From Henckelia pumila (lineage: Eukaryota; Streptophyta; Magnoliopsida; Lamiales; Gesneriaceae): DNA of 64,000 nucleotides. The notes beneath the pieces were generated by a model. That model did not search any database. It saw only the letters and a program-made list of their open reading frames with translations, and had not been told where the DNA came from. This document shows positions 12,060-25,400 of the stretch, piece after piece (within the stretch, counting starts at the first letter, position 1; every line of letters starts with the position of its first letter). Made by a program: the position numbers and the translations under genes. The DNA lies in contig NW_027331831.1 of the NCBI RefSeq assembly GCF_033568475.1, forward strand, positions 6,386,001 through 6,450,000, read 5' to 3'.

Positions 12060-13562
12060 GAAGAGTAATTCCATATTTTCTTTTCATTCTTCACAAGAAA
12101 AACAAAGAGCTTCTCTCTCAAAATTTATCTTTTTTTCATATTTTCTTAAAAAATTCTTTAAAATGGCTAATTTGTTGCGTGAAATGCAGTGAATCCATTG
12201 TTTCCAGAAGAAGGTCTCTGTTTCTGTCTCTGAGTTTTATGAAGATATATGAGTTCTGTATCTCGGATTTAACATGTAATATGTATGTATATTATGCACT
12301 ACAGGTGAATTTCAAGCGATTTGGAGTCGTTTCCAAGAGGGTGTTGACGATTGGTTGAGTTAGCAGGGTTTGAGAAGGCTGGAGAACTATCGGATTTTAC
12401 GAAGGAAAATTGAATGCAGAGGTTTGTAATCATCGCTCTGTTTTCGTTTCTGCGGTTCTTATTGTGTTATCTTCGTAATTAACGCGCTTCTTTTCTGTAA
12501 TTTTTGTTTTACAGGCACATCTGTGTAGATTTGATGTCAGTTTATTGCCTGTAATTATCGGAATCGAATACAAAAGCCTTAGATCGGAGCTCAGGTCTGT
12601 TGTTTTTCACGTTGAAATCGCTGTCGAAGATTGTAACCGAGGCTTGGATCTGTTCGAATGACTGGTTGAGATCGTTGTATCCGCGAGTTGACAGAGCCTG
12701 AAGGGTTCAAACAGCGGAAGTTGATGTAGATTTTGTGTCTCTGGTTAAGTACATAATATCAATTCATCTTGCTTGAAGTTTTCTGTGAGAAAATCATCAG
12801 CAAATTTGTCGCCAAAATCAGAGTAAATAAGGTGTGTAAATCTTCATTTCAGGAAATATCGAAAAATATGGTTGAATTTGAATTGTTTCTCACACATATT
12901 TATCTTCTGTAACTGCAGATTCAGAGCAATCGGTTTCGGTGTGCTTGGGTATTGATTCTCAGAGCAGATTACCATCGATTTCGTCAAAAATTTCCAGTGA
13001 AAGGAGGGAAAAGTACAGAGTTTCTCACACAGTCCCTTGTTTTAATTGAGACCTCCAGGTAATGGTATGGTGATGGAATTTGGTGACTTGCCCGCTCATC
13101 TCTGCCTTCTAACCTCCGAATCGCATCGATTTCCACCTTCTCCCACCTCTCACTCTGTGGAGATTTCGTCTTCTCTGATTCAAATTTTTTCACACACAAA
13201 GGTGCCAACCAAACTTCATTTGGTCATATTTTTCAACGCTCCTTTACATTTGGATATTGCCGAATTTTGTTCAGTTTCCCCCTCAATTCTTTATGGGAAA
13301 CCCAGAAAACCAAGCCAGAGTCCCAAACAAAAACCAAACAATAACCATCCTCCCCGCCAGAAACCCAAATCTATTTCCATTTCTTCACAAATTCTGGGTT
13401 TTGTAAAATTTTTGGCCAAAATATACAACCAAAACTCAGCTTACAGAGCAATTCTTACCCATCAGTCAGCTGAATTCTGCATACTTTTTCCGCTAACAGA
13501 ATCTGAACTTCCGTTAACGCTAATGGCGGAAATGTGATTGATTGAACAGGTGTATTTTGAAT
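12060..13562 (+). other. Long 5' leader of the DUF1639 gene, probably with introns
   Basis: About 1.5 kb separates the TATA-like box from the start codon. Several plausible donor and acceptor sites occur, for example CAGGT near 13057-13060 as donor and TTGAACAG near 13543-13550 as acceptor, so the leader is likely spliced. An open stretch at 13067-13537 has no recognisable protein features and probably lies in a leader intron. Confidence 0.4.
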
Positions 13563-16500
13563 ATGGAGAGGAACAATGGCCAATCGACCAATAATAGAAG
13601 CCGAGACGGGCCGCTACCATTGAGATCCGAGCCCAGGTCAACAACCGCTACGACGTCGTCCGAGTTCGTGCTACAGTGGGGTAATAGGAAAAGGCTGCGC
13701 TGCATGAAGATCCAAACGAACAAGGACTCAACCTCCGGATCCGGTCGACCCATGACCCGAGTCAATCGTCGGGTAATCAGATCGGATCTTGGCAAGGATC
13801 CGAATTGGCTTCAGCAGATAAATGCAGAAAAGGGTAACGGGAATGCGAATCTCCGTCAACGTCCGCCGTCACCTTCACAGCGAATTTTGAGGTAATCTTT
13901 CTAACCCTTTTTTTTTTTCAAAGAAAAAACTTGCAATGTTAGGATTATTTATTTAAATTAATTTCTAAATTTTTTCTCTATATAATTTTACTTTTCAAAA
14001 ATATTCTATAACGTATAAAAATCTTTAGTAGTTTTTTTAGTGAAAAAAAATAATAAATCACATGTTATGTTTTCACAAAAACTCGCGTATATACGTTACC
14101 AATTAGATGGATCTCGACAGATTTATAAAAGAAATTTATTTTTTATATCAAAAATATTACTTTTATATTTTAGATCTAACGATCCTAAAAATTAAAATAT
14201 AGATTACAAGAGATCTGTTTTATGTCTTTTTTTGGCAAAAACTCATAGGTCAATTTTTTGAGACATGTCACTTATATGAGTTATTCATTAAAAAATATTA
14301 TATTTTATACCAAAAGTATTACTTATTATTATAAATATAAATAAGATTAACCTGTTTTATTTGTTAAACCGAAGAGTGTTAATCTGTTTTTTACAGAATT
14401 TTTATGTCTTTTGTTATGTATATTTAAAAAAATCGGTGATGTGATGGGAATATGACGGAGCACAGCATCATCAGCCACATTATAAAGACCCATAATTGAA
14501 TCCAAAATTTATTAATTGTTAAAGGAGGTACCTACGCGGCTTGGTTTGCTTTAAAATTAAAGTTTTTAGAATAATATAGTTTGCATTAGAATATAATAAT
14601 ACAGTAATAAAAATATTTTTTCCTCTTTTGGTTGGGGACCTCGTCGATTTTTTTCTTAACAATATAATTTCTTTTATTTTTTTTGAGGCCGGCAGGAAAA
14701 AGTTCAGTCAATAGTAATGATTATGTTGAGATTTTTGTAAAAATAGCAAGGAAATATGTTTTAAACTTTTAAGGAATGAAAATAAAAATAAATGATATAG
14801 TTTAATATTTTATTTGCAGTGGTTGATATTTGATAATGGGAAACTTTGGAAAGCGGGCCGCCATTTGTCCTTTGATCCCTTCCTTTTTCATGAATGAATG
14901 AAACTAATTACTAATATGAATTTGTTACGATTAGGACACGTATACGGTATACATATTTCGATCCAAAGGTTCAAATTTTCTTCCACAAAATTATGCTCTA
15001 ATCCTTGAAATCTCTCCTTCCCAACTGTACTTCGCTTTTGTGCTTTAGATTTGATTTCGCGCACAGTCTCAATTTTCTTGAGAATCCTTGACTCTTCTAA
15101 ATATAAAAGCTGACCCAAATCCCAGCCACATCCTCCCTTAACAGCTCTCCTTTTTCTACGCCAAACCTTGTGATCTCCAACTACCCTACAAGGTTATTCC
15201 TGTAATTTCACCTTCACCCATTATTTTTCTTTAGTTTTTATCTGGAAAAAAGTGAACTTTTTTATATTTTTTTTACCAGCTTTTGGGCTGTAAATTTTTT
15301 TTGGGTAATTGATTTATGTATGTGTAGTGTCTCGTATATATTTTTTTTTATATATATGTATGATGTGATCGTTTGCTGAGAAATTTTCCTCGAGATTTCG
15401 TATGTTTTTGGGGCAGAGTTTATAATCTATGACTTAAATTAGATTTTTTTTTTTTAACTTTTGGTAACTTCGTAGTATATGTCAGTTTTTTTTTCCTCGT
15501 ACCCTCTCCACTTGGATGGGATGCATATGCCGTTCTAACTTGTAATTTCTTATTGTCTTTAGGAATTCAGAGAGTTGGATTGGTATGAGGGGACACAGCA
15601 ATGGTGTGAAGGGATTGGCTTCGCCGGATAGAGGTGGTGATAAGATCAAAGCTAATTGCAGTGCCAACCCCCAGAATAAAAAGAATGGCAATAATAATGG
15701 TAATCATCAAAATGACCACCACCACCACCACCAGGGCGGTGGCGGAAGTGGTGGTTCTGGGTCATCGGAGACTGCCCATGAAGGGAAGAAAGGTGGGTTT
15801 TTGTCAGGTAACGAGTCAGTCCCCGTAGTGTGGCCGCCTAAGTTTGTGATCGCCTTGACGAATAAGGAAAAAGAAGAGGATTTCATGGCAATTAAAGGCT
15901 CCAAACTTCCTCAAAGGCCAAAGAAACGAGCCAAGTTAATTCAGCGCACAGTCAATGTTAGTTTTACTACTCCCCTCTCTTTTCTCTATTTGCTGCATTC
16001 AAATAAGTTCATTATTTATCATATTCATTGCCTCGAATTAGTTGCTTTCATTGTGCTGAAAGTATAGGATGCTTTGATTTTGCTTACACTGTTTCCAAAT
16101 ATTCGTGGCTAGTTAGGTACTCATGTTTATTTCAACATCTTCCGCGTGCCTTGCATTACTTATGCTACTTCATTTATTGGATTTATTTATGAGTGCATTT
16201 TTCATGTCTACTTATCTCCAAGGAAACCTGAATTACATACAATTTTCAAATTTTCCATTTCTATCTCTGTGACCTGAAACCTGAGGCGACGATGATAGGC
16301 AGACCGATACAAACTTTATTAAGGCTAGGTGGTTTCAGCCATTGAAAAGCAACTTGTTTTACTTCACATGAATGAAAAGAATTTTTTTTTAAAAAAAATG
16401 TTTTTACGGATTTGTCATGCCCTGCTTGAAATGAAACTTTGTGGTTTTTAATTGCCGTAGGCGGTATGTTAAGAAACTTGTATCTTGTAACGCTACTTCC

Positions 16501-17626
16501 CTACCAAACGAAATGGAACTATAGAAAAGCATGTGTTCTTGGTGAAACCAACTATTGAGAGTTTGTATTTGACTTTCACGTTTTTTGTCCACCAAGCAGA
16601 TACAGGATTTTTTGGCATAGCTAGTAGGAAACTAGAATTCAAATAGTTAGAATGTTTTATATAAAATTTCAACTTTTTTTTTTGCCCCAAGTGAGTCCGC
16701 CCACTGCTGGGTCCGCCCAGTAATGACCCTTTTGTCGTTTCTAAAAGCCATCTTTGAATATATTTCTGAATTTTCATCTACCCTGCTATTTTTATTAATT
16801 ATTATTATTATTGTGGAGGAGATATGCTTTTGTCAATTATTGTTTTTGGTGGGGCTTGCTTTTCTTTCTTTCTTTCTTTTTATTTTCTTCTTTTTCCTTC
16901 ACGTATATAAACATATATTATCGGATGATCCACTCTGTCTCGCGACGAACACAAGATAAACAAAGCACTAAAGGTTCAAGAGTCAATTTCTATGATTTGG
17001 TGCAAAATTATCAATTAGTGGTTCATAGTTGGGCACCAAGAATAGCATCTGATATTTCGTTACCATCCAATATCGACAACATTCAGTCGATTTCATGTAT
17101 AATATTTCATTATCATCCGATATCTCGACAACATATGATATTGATAAATATTCATTCTTGAATTAATCTCACAGAAGAAACGTTACCGGCAACCTATAGT
17201 TTAGAGTATGGTCAATGCGTTTGATATGTGACATTACGACAATACATGAAACATGAAAAAAAAAAAAAAACAATATTAACCTGTATTATACCCATCCGAA
17301 TTTGGATTCAAATCCGGTCTGATTCTGAATGTTTGATTGCAATTGCAGTTGGTATGCCCAGGTTCATGGTTATGCGATCTAACTCTTGAACGATACGAGG
17401 TTCGAGAGAAGAAAGTTTCCAAGAAGGTACTCTCTTTGTTTCTCCGTGATCCTCTTTTCTTCATCTAAAAACATGGAGTATATCAAGTCGACTCGAATTT
17501 ATGATAATCGGTATAAATTGTATTTTCTTTTTTTTCGAAATTCTTTATAATGACACAGCACTTCACCATTTTCAGAGACCAAGAGGCTTGAAGGCTATGG
17601 GGAACATGGAATCAGACTCGGAGTAG
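13563..17626 (+). CDS. DUF1639 family protein
   Basis: This is a plant-specific family of unknown biochemical role. Four exons are read: 13563-13891, 15563-15956, 17349-17426 and 17576-17626 (852 bases, 283 aa). The start ATG gives MERNNGQSTNN. Residues 36-47 are VLQWGNRKRLRC, a motif of the family's N-terminal half. Residues 198-241 (VVWPPKFVIALTNKEKEEDF then GSKLPQRPKKRAKLIQ) and the tail LVCPGSWLCDLTLERYEVRE...KKRPRGLKAMGNMESDSE form the DUF1639 domain. Between these blocks lies a low-complexity linker with a His6 run followed by Gly/Ser repeats. The basic KKRAK and KKRPRG clusters could be nuclear localisation signals (inference). All splice borders are GT/AG and phase is kept. Confidence 0.9.
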
Positions 17627-17639
17627 AGGAATGTTTGAG

Positions 17640-18720
17640 GAATTGTAAAATTGTAATCTTTGAAAATTCGTACGCTTCTTCAGGACAAATAAACGAACGG
17701 TTTATTTAAACTCTCTGCGTTACTACTCCTACCAAAAAACATGAAAAATAAAAGCCAAGACTTATAGCATTAAACTATAGCGCCGCCAAGCAAGGAAGTT
17801 ATTATTGTTACTTAATTAATTTTGACTAAACTTTTACTCTAAAAATAAATAAATTGACTAAACTTTTGATATATTTTCTTAAATTTAAATACACGATCCA
17901 TGTTTATTACACAACCCACTCGCAAATCGTAATTAACAATAGTGCACCTATGATCAAGAAAACAAAACAATAGCGCACCGACGCGTTGGGCACTTGTATA
18001 AACTAATAAAGCTTATAAACTCATGATAACAATCACCCAATAGAAAGACACAATTTGCTAATTATACAGATTTTTAATAATTAGTAAATCGAAACACAAG
18101 TTGCGTGCTCGTATAATATTGTTTATAATTAATTTGATTTATATTAAAATAAAGATAAAATCATAATTATAAAAAGTAAGAGTTCAAACAAACGTAATAA
18201 AAGACCACGCTAGAATTGATTATAGCTACGTAGGGATCACACCATAATAGTAAAAATTAACAAGGGAACTGCATAACATTTTGAAATGATAAAAACAAAA
18301 CAAAAGTAAAATATTAAGCTATGACACCACTTTTGGCTCTATTAATAATAGTGATAGAAGATCATAGATTACTCTAAAAGAAAAATAAAAAAATAGATGA
18401 TCATAGATAACATATTGTCGCATGCATGAGATTACATGCTTTTTAGCAAATGACAAGGCAATGAAAATATTCCAAACCAAAAAATTATTTGACCAAAATT
18501 AAAAATATAACCAACCCTATTTCACATTTTATACAGGATACAAGTCATTTTAGGCCGAATCAATAAGGCAAACAATAAATCCAAGTGTAGCATAAAATTG
18601 AAGTGCAGGAAAACAATAAGCATCAATCATACAAAAGAAGTCATCCTTTTACATACAAGTTTAGTAGCAAGTTAGATGCTGATGCCCAACTTATTTTCTA
18701 GAACGATTCAGGAAGAGATT
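17640..18720. other. Intergenic region between convergent genes
   Basis: It contains the 3' UTRs of the DUF1639 gene (plus strand) and the DUF866 gene (minus strand). The sequence is AT-rich. No further gene or clear repeat was seen. Confidence 0.55.
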
Positions 18721-18729
18721 GTTTTTGAG

Positions 18730-19992
18730 TTACTTAACTACAGTGAATGCTGCACGGAGGTTAGAGATCATGACAGGGCATTCTCCCTTCTCATCGTATT
18801 CAACAAACTCCCCACCGGACAAGTCAACATCTGTAAACACGGTTCCTTCGATCTACAGGGGAACAAAAGGAGAGAACAACATAAACGAAAGCAACAATGT
18901 AGCACCCAAAAGAATCTTGACAAAATGTTTGTGAAAGAGAGAGTACATTCCATAAAAAAATAGCAGAAAGCACAAGATTGGCAAAAAAAGTTATCTACAA
19001 GTTGCATGGAGAGCTTCAAATTTAGCAAGGATGGCCAACTTAATTTTTTATGAGGTAGTTTGGAATGGGAGTTAAAACTTGAATGATCAGTAATCTTCAT
19101 ATAAGGGAGTTAAACGTTCCGACTACCCTCATTTGATGGTTGCACTCCTCACAAGAAGGAAAGCAAAGGAATTTGCAACAGACACACACTGAAAGAGTGA
19201 AAGTAAACATTGTGATACAGAGCTTTTCCTCTTCCAGATTCTATCGTATTTATTGGTGAACCTTATAATGTTATGTTTCTTTTCAGGTTTGCTCTATTTA
19301 ATCAGCCAAGCCAAAATGCATCTTAGTACAACCATCGATACCTCAACATAGACATTGGTGGTTTCCTTTCTCCAATTAGCAGTCAAACAAGGAAATAAAA
19401 TTTATGGGACCGCAGTATACTGATCTGTCAAAACTGATGGCAAAACGCATATAAAAACTACCATCGCCATAGAATTTCCTGAATTATCATCACCTAAACT
19501 CATCAACTATTTTCTCAACCTTTGTGACATAACAAAATACTGTTATTTCCTTCCTCTAGGCAGCTCAATCATGCTTGCAAATGTTCATGTATATTTGCGG
19601 AAGCAAATCATCTATGCAGAGCATCGAGTTTTGTAGCTAAGGAATTGATAATCTACCAATTATAAAGTAAGCTTTGAAGATGCATGAGGGAAAAAGGCTT
19701 TTACACTCAACCAGATAAAAAATAATTGGACGTACTGATTCAACTTTCCACCCACTTCCAAATACAAAGTCCAGAGGCTCATAACCCCTGCAGTCAAATA
19801 ACATCAGAGGAGCAGACTTTCCATTCTCAGCATCTGCGTGAGTAAGAGGGCGGCCCCGGCCACTGATCATAGTCACAGTTCCTTCCCTAGCACAAAACTT
19901 GCACTGGAAGATGAAAAGATAATAAGAAATTACTCTAAAATGACAAATTATCCTAGCCAAACATAATTCAATTAGTTTGACAGGAATTTAAG

Positions 19993-20041
<49 letters not shown>

Positions 20042-20054
20042 CTGTCTGTCTGTC

Positions 20055-20117
<63 letters not shown>

Positions 20118-21486
20118 CTTTTGTGCAAGATGAGTTTCACTCTTGCCTTTTGTAGAAGAAACTGTCTCATTCAAACTAACACAAGTCTCTTTCTGTGTCA
20201 ATTCTCCACAGTTTCCACATTTCAGCTACACACAGCAGATTAAAAGTACGCAATAGTGTGAGAAATGATTTTTTGAAAGAATGAAAATCGTTACCAATTC
20301 TTATTCAAGTAAATTCAAGACAACGTTTGATTGTTCGAGGTAACTTAAAAAATCATTATCAGATCTGAATCCCATTTAGATGGCCATTTTTGTGATATTC
20401 ATTAAATGCCATGTTCCAGAATGTAAGCCAGTTGTAACAGGCTCTATGCCAAAACAAGACGACAACGAAGATTTACAAAGTGATAATAATTCTCTTATGC
20501 TAAAGCATGGGCAAAAACAAATGCCAATTACGTGTACTCAAATCAAGTTAACAACTTATATAAATGAAAACAAAGGCTTGAATGATGATCCCCACACTAA
20601 ATCTAACAACTCGAAAGAGAATTAATATGAAACAATTACTCGAGACATTTATGCGACGAGCAACAGATATTATTTTGCTTTCACATCACATTGAAAGTAG
20701 CAGCCGTAAATACACAGCAGGAAACAAGACATATTATTCCGAAAAGACCAGGATGCAATTACACAGATACAAATCTAGACCATACTTAACCAGAGAAAAT
20801 CTCAGCATCAGCAAATAATATACCTGCCCTTACATGCTCATACATAAAGATTTCCATCTACTATCCGTAAGTTATCTAGCTTCAAGCTATTTCCCATCAG
20901 TGCAACTAAATTGGACAAAAACCTTCAGCAAACTCTATGAGCATGCATTGTGAAAATATAAGGGAAAACTCTGTCAACACCGTACTAGCATACTATAACA
21001 ATTAAGGTAAGGAATTCCACAAATAAATTACAGATGAGTTGAGCATGAAAACTACAATTCAAAATGGCTGATTAAACAGAAAATGACAGTGAGAACTAAA
21101 CTAAACAGACATAGAGCAATCTCTGCCCCGAAAAACACAGAGAGGTAACCAAATCAACGCATTAACCGTAACAAAAGCATTTCAAACACGAAAGAATGAT
21201 ATTCGAACTCAAGCGACAAAACTAAGAACATATTGCAACCTATGGTAATCAGAGCAACCGAATCCGACATAGAAGTTCAAATACGATCATAATTCATGAA
21301 CAATCTCCGATTTAGTCAAAGGTCGTGGATAAAATCGAGCGAAAACGGGCAGCAAGGAGAGAAAAAACCGAAAAATGGAGATACCTTGAAGTAGTAGGTG
21401 AAGTTAGCATCATCGCAACCGTCCTGAGGCTGGAAGCCGGTGAGATTCTCAAGCTCCGCGCTGATCATCAACATGTAGTTCACCAT
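18730..21486 (-). CDS. CXXC zinc-binding protein, DUF866 (CZIB/UPF0587) family
   Basis: Small conserved eukaryotic zinc-binding protein whose exact role in plants is not settled. The exons are 21486-21385, 20225-20118, 19903-19736 and 18852-18730; every exon is a whole number of codons, 501 bases in all, 166 aa. The start MVNYMLMISAELENLTGFQP is typical. Two zinc-knuckle pairs are present: CGNC (residues 37-40) and CKFC (71-74). Downstream blocks GREGTVTM-like (here AREGTVTM), GRGRPLT, LMLFDCRGYEP and EYDEKGECPVMISNLRAAF match the family. The length agrees with plant homologues (about 165 aa). Intron 2 is largely a compound microsatellite beginning right at the donor site (separate entry). 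Confidence 0.92.
19995..20114. repeat. Compound microsatellite (TC)n-(TCTG)n-(TG)n-(AG)n
   Basis: About 20 TC units (19995-20037) are followed by TCTG and GT units (20038-20074), then about 20 GA units (20073-20114). It fills more than half of the 214-base intron 2 of the DUF866 gene. In the transcript the donor reads GTACTCTCTC, and the CT tract can pair with the distal GA tract. Confidence 0.95.
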
Positions 21487-21688
21487 TATTTCACTGTAAA
21501 CGCTTCGAATCTCCGAAATTCTCGCTCACTGAGAGTACTTCGCTCCATTCTTATGTAGGTATCTGAATTCAATTGTCGCGTTTTATCCCAACGCGACATC
21601 AAGATATAATCACACGATTTCTTGGTAAAGCGTTTCTATTTATACGCTTGCTTGACGGTTGACTCTTATTTATTGTCTTGCCATTTGG

Positions 21689-21872
21689 TCATTTATGTTA
21701 TTTTGTATTTTTTTTTATTATTGATAATTTTAGTTATTTTTTATTTGGAGTGTTGATGTGATATTATACACTTCATTACTATCGGTCTGATCTGGCCATT
21801 TATGTTATCTTGTTTTTTTTAATTATTAGAAATTTTAGTAATTTTTTATTTGAGTGTTAATGTGATATTATG
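21689..21872. repeat. Imperfect tandem duplication, about 107-bp period
   Basis: CATTTATGTTATTTTG at about 21690 recurs as CATTTATGTTATCTTG at about 21797. Both copies continue through TTTTAGTTATTTTTTATTTG and GTTGATGTGATATTAT-like sequence. The stretch lies upstream of the DUF866 gene, and nothing coding is seen. Confidence 0.65.
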
Positions 21873-22428
21873 CACATCAACATTGTATTGTGAGCTGTGT
21901 AACATAAACGCCAATTTGAAAAAAAAAAAACTAAAATTAATCAAAATAATAGAAATATCGGATTAAAACTGAAATTTGACAATACGAAAGATCAAATAGC
22001 ACAAATACAAGCGTATTTTAAAAAAAAATCGTAAAGAGACAAATGTATATGTTAAAAAAAATCTGTTATTATATTGACTTATTGCTTTATTTGTATTTGG
22101 ATGGATTTGATTTGAATAAATATTTGAAGCTAAATTTGAAATAATACGTATATTGGGTAGATTCAAATGCATCATACAGGAGGAGTGTGAGTGAGATCTT
22201 ACATGTATAGTCATTGCTTCAATGCAAATTTAATGGTTGAGATCTATCAATACGCGTGAGTCCTAATATTTTTACAGTGGACCTCACAAAATATTGAGTT
22301 TTTTGAATAATAGACAAATTTTTTCTACTTATAAAAGGTTGTTAAAAAACACACCAACATAATCTTTATTTATATACTTTATTGTCAAATTTTAAAAAAA
22401 ATATAATGCACTTAACATAATGTGAATG

Positions 22429-25400
22429 GTCATACATAGGGTGAATTGTCCAAAAATTCCTAAACTCAAACATAAATGTGTGGACAGTCCTTGTGTCATA
22501 AAAACTTCATTTGAACTCCCCGACATCATAGTTTCATGTATAATCAGTCCCTAAAACCCAAAATGACATAAATGACCTTTTATTCTTCATTCCCACGCTA
22601 AAATCTCTTCTCCTCCACTTTGCTGTCATTTCTTCCAATCAATAAGCACCAAGTACAATGGCTTCCCACCTCCACATCGTTTCAATAAGCACCAAGTATC
22701 TTTTGGGTTCATAGTCATCCCCACCAAAACCCAATTATCAACCAAAGCTCATAAAAGTTGGAAATCCAAGCTAAAAATAACTCTAAATCACCATTCCATT
22801 ACAACAAAAACGAGAATCAGAAGGCCCTTCGAAGATCCACTTCAAAAAGAGCCAAGAAAACAGAAGTATCAACAAAAAATCACTGTAAAATTGTTTTGTA
22901 TAAGTTTTTCAAAAAAAAAATTCCTGTAAATTATGTTTTCAACACTCATTAGGCATTTAAATTCTCGTTCCCACATGATTATCATTTCATGAACACATTG
23001 AAATTTGAATGTTTAATTAATTGCAAGACTGAAATCTTTAATTGAATTGTTGTGAAAGATTGGATCGTTTGGAATAGAATATTTGAATCCATGTCTATTT
23101 TGTTGTAATTATTATTTTTTTTTTCTATGATTTCTTCCAATTGCATAGTTAATTTTGCAAACTATCATTATTGATTATTTTTAATAATAGTTTGGTTTTC
23201 AGTTTTTTTTTTCAAAAATATCGATAATATTTTATATAATGATGTTATGCACAATTTTCTATTTTGTTATAGTTTTCGTCTTCGAATGAGAATGAAAGAT
23301 TTTGGATGGAAAACATTTAAAGGATTATTGAATTTGTTCTATTTTGCTAGCAGCTTGATGTGATAATGTCGCCTTTCTTTCGATTTTGAAGTTGGTTTTA
23401 CAAAGAATCATCAATTTATGTGTTCCTAATTGATAAATTTGATGGATTAAATCAGGGTATTTAATTTTCTCAACATCGTGCATATATAATGTCTGTGTTC
23501 TTATGTTTTGTTATTTTCATGTTTATTTAGAGTTTTGAGTAATAATGACATACTTTGATATTAATTAAGGTTCAATTCAAAAAAATTTGGGAACTGTTTT
23601 TGGAATTCAAAGTACAAAAATATTTAATTTGTGTATCTATTAGAATAAACTGAGTACTAGAACACATAAATTGAGTATTCGAATTGTATGAGACTATTTG
23701 ATTTCAATATTCAATCCAAAAAAATAGGATATTTTTTTGTTAAGATAAAGCTATCGAAGTTGGCTAACAATTAGAGTAAATTGAACACTAGAACAAGTAA
23801 ATTTGATATTCAAGTGGATATGGTCATTTGATACCAAGGTTCAATTAAAAGAATACGAGTACTATTTTGTGATATTGAAGTACAAATCTATCTATATTAG
23901 GTACCCATTAGTATATATCGAGCATTAGAACACATAAATAGGATATTCGAGATCATTTAATGCTAAGTTTAATTTTTTTTAAAAAAAACAAACAAACAAA
24001 ACAAGGTATTGTTTTATTGAATTGAAGTACAAAAACATCAAATTTAAGTATATATTAGAATAAATGGAGCATTAGAACACAACAATTGGATATTCGAACA
24101 TATTAACAATTTTATGTTCGATGTCAACCACAATCGTGCAACCGAAAACTCAAATTGGATCTAATTGTGTTTGATTGACTCTTATATATACCTTATTATG
24201 ATGGTAATGTACATGATTTACCAAAGTGCGTACCTTATGTTGGAACAAATTTATCGGATGATATTTTCGATTGACTCCTACACATACCCTATTTCAATTT
24301 TACTGTACCAAAAATACTAAATTGTGTACCATATTTTAATTTTAATGTACCGAAACTACAACTTAATTCATTTATAAACTAATCACATTTATGTTCGATG
24401 GAGACCACAATCTTCCCACTGAATGCTCTAATGTGATAACAATGTGTTATATTAACTCTTATATGTACCATATTTTTACTTGGATATACCTGATTTAAAT
24501 AAATATATACTATCTTTAACTATTTTATTTTTTACTTATCAGTTGACATTATTGTCACTTTTTTGTCTTAATACTCAAATTGGAAAAATATGTGCTATAC
24601 GCACCTTGTTTTGTACCTCATTTTAATATTATTGTACTTTATTTACTTGTATATGTACCCTCATGAAGTGAGAAATTAAATCTGTATATTATACTTGACA
24701 ATTGATATAAGTGAAACTTGTTTGAATATCTATTCCATGATTTTAGCATCTCAAGCATATCTTAACACACAGTACCCCTCATGATTGAGATATTGATGAT
24801 CTCTAAATGAAGTCATATCATGCATGTAGATATTCCATAGACATTCATAAACTACATACAAAGAATTTGATGACATGATAGACTATCTTAATCTATATGC
24901 TTGTGCAAACATGTCATTAATAATTCGATATAAAAATAACTATCTCCAATGATATTTTGTATCCAATCACATTTATATTTGGTGGAAACCACAAACGTTC
25001 CACCGGATATCGATATTTGATAAAAATGTACTATGTTGACTCATATATGTACCATATTTTAACTTGAATGTACATGATTTACTACATATATACCTTATAT
25101 AGCTCTTTCATTATTTATTTATCAATTGACATTATTATATTTTTTTGTGTAAATACTCAAATGTGAGAAATATATGCTAAATTCACCTCGTTATGTACCT
25201 TATTTTGACACTGTTGTACTTTATTTACTTAAATTTGTACTTGATTTTCAGCGTGCAGGACAACCACGCGCATCCCCACGTCCATGTGGATTGGGTAGAA
25301 AATTCTTTAAAACTCATATGAGACCCATGCACATATACGCATCCGCGTGGGTTGGGGAAAAAATTCAAACACTCATATTTGATACATATATACTTTATTG

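Noticed and set aside
13046-13537. 163-codon plus-strand open frame before the DUF1639 gene
   Set aside because: It begins at a TTG (first ATG at 13067), has low-complexity composition, and is bounded by likely leader splice sites; no family recognised.
19968-20201. Ser-Leu/Arg-Glu repeat proteins from the microsatellite
   Set aside because: They are translations of a simple repeat in an intron.
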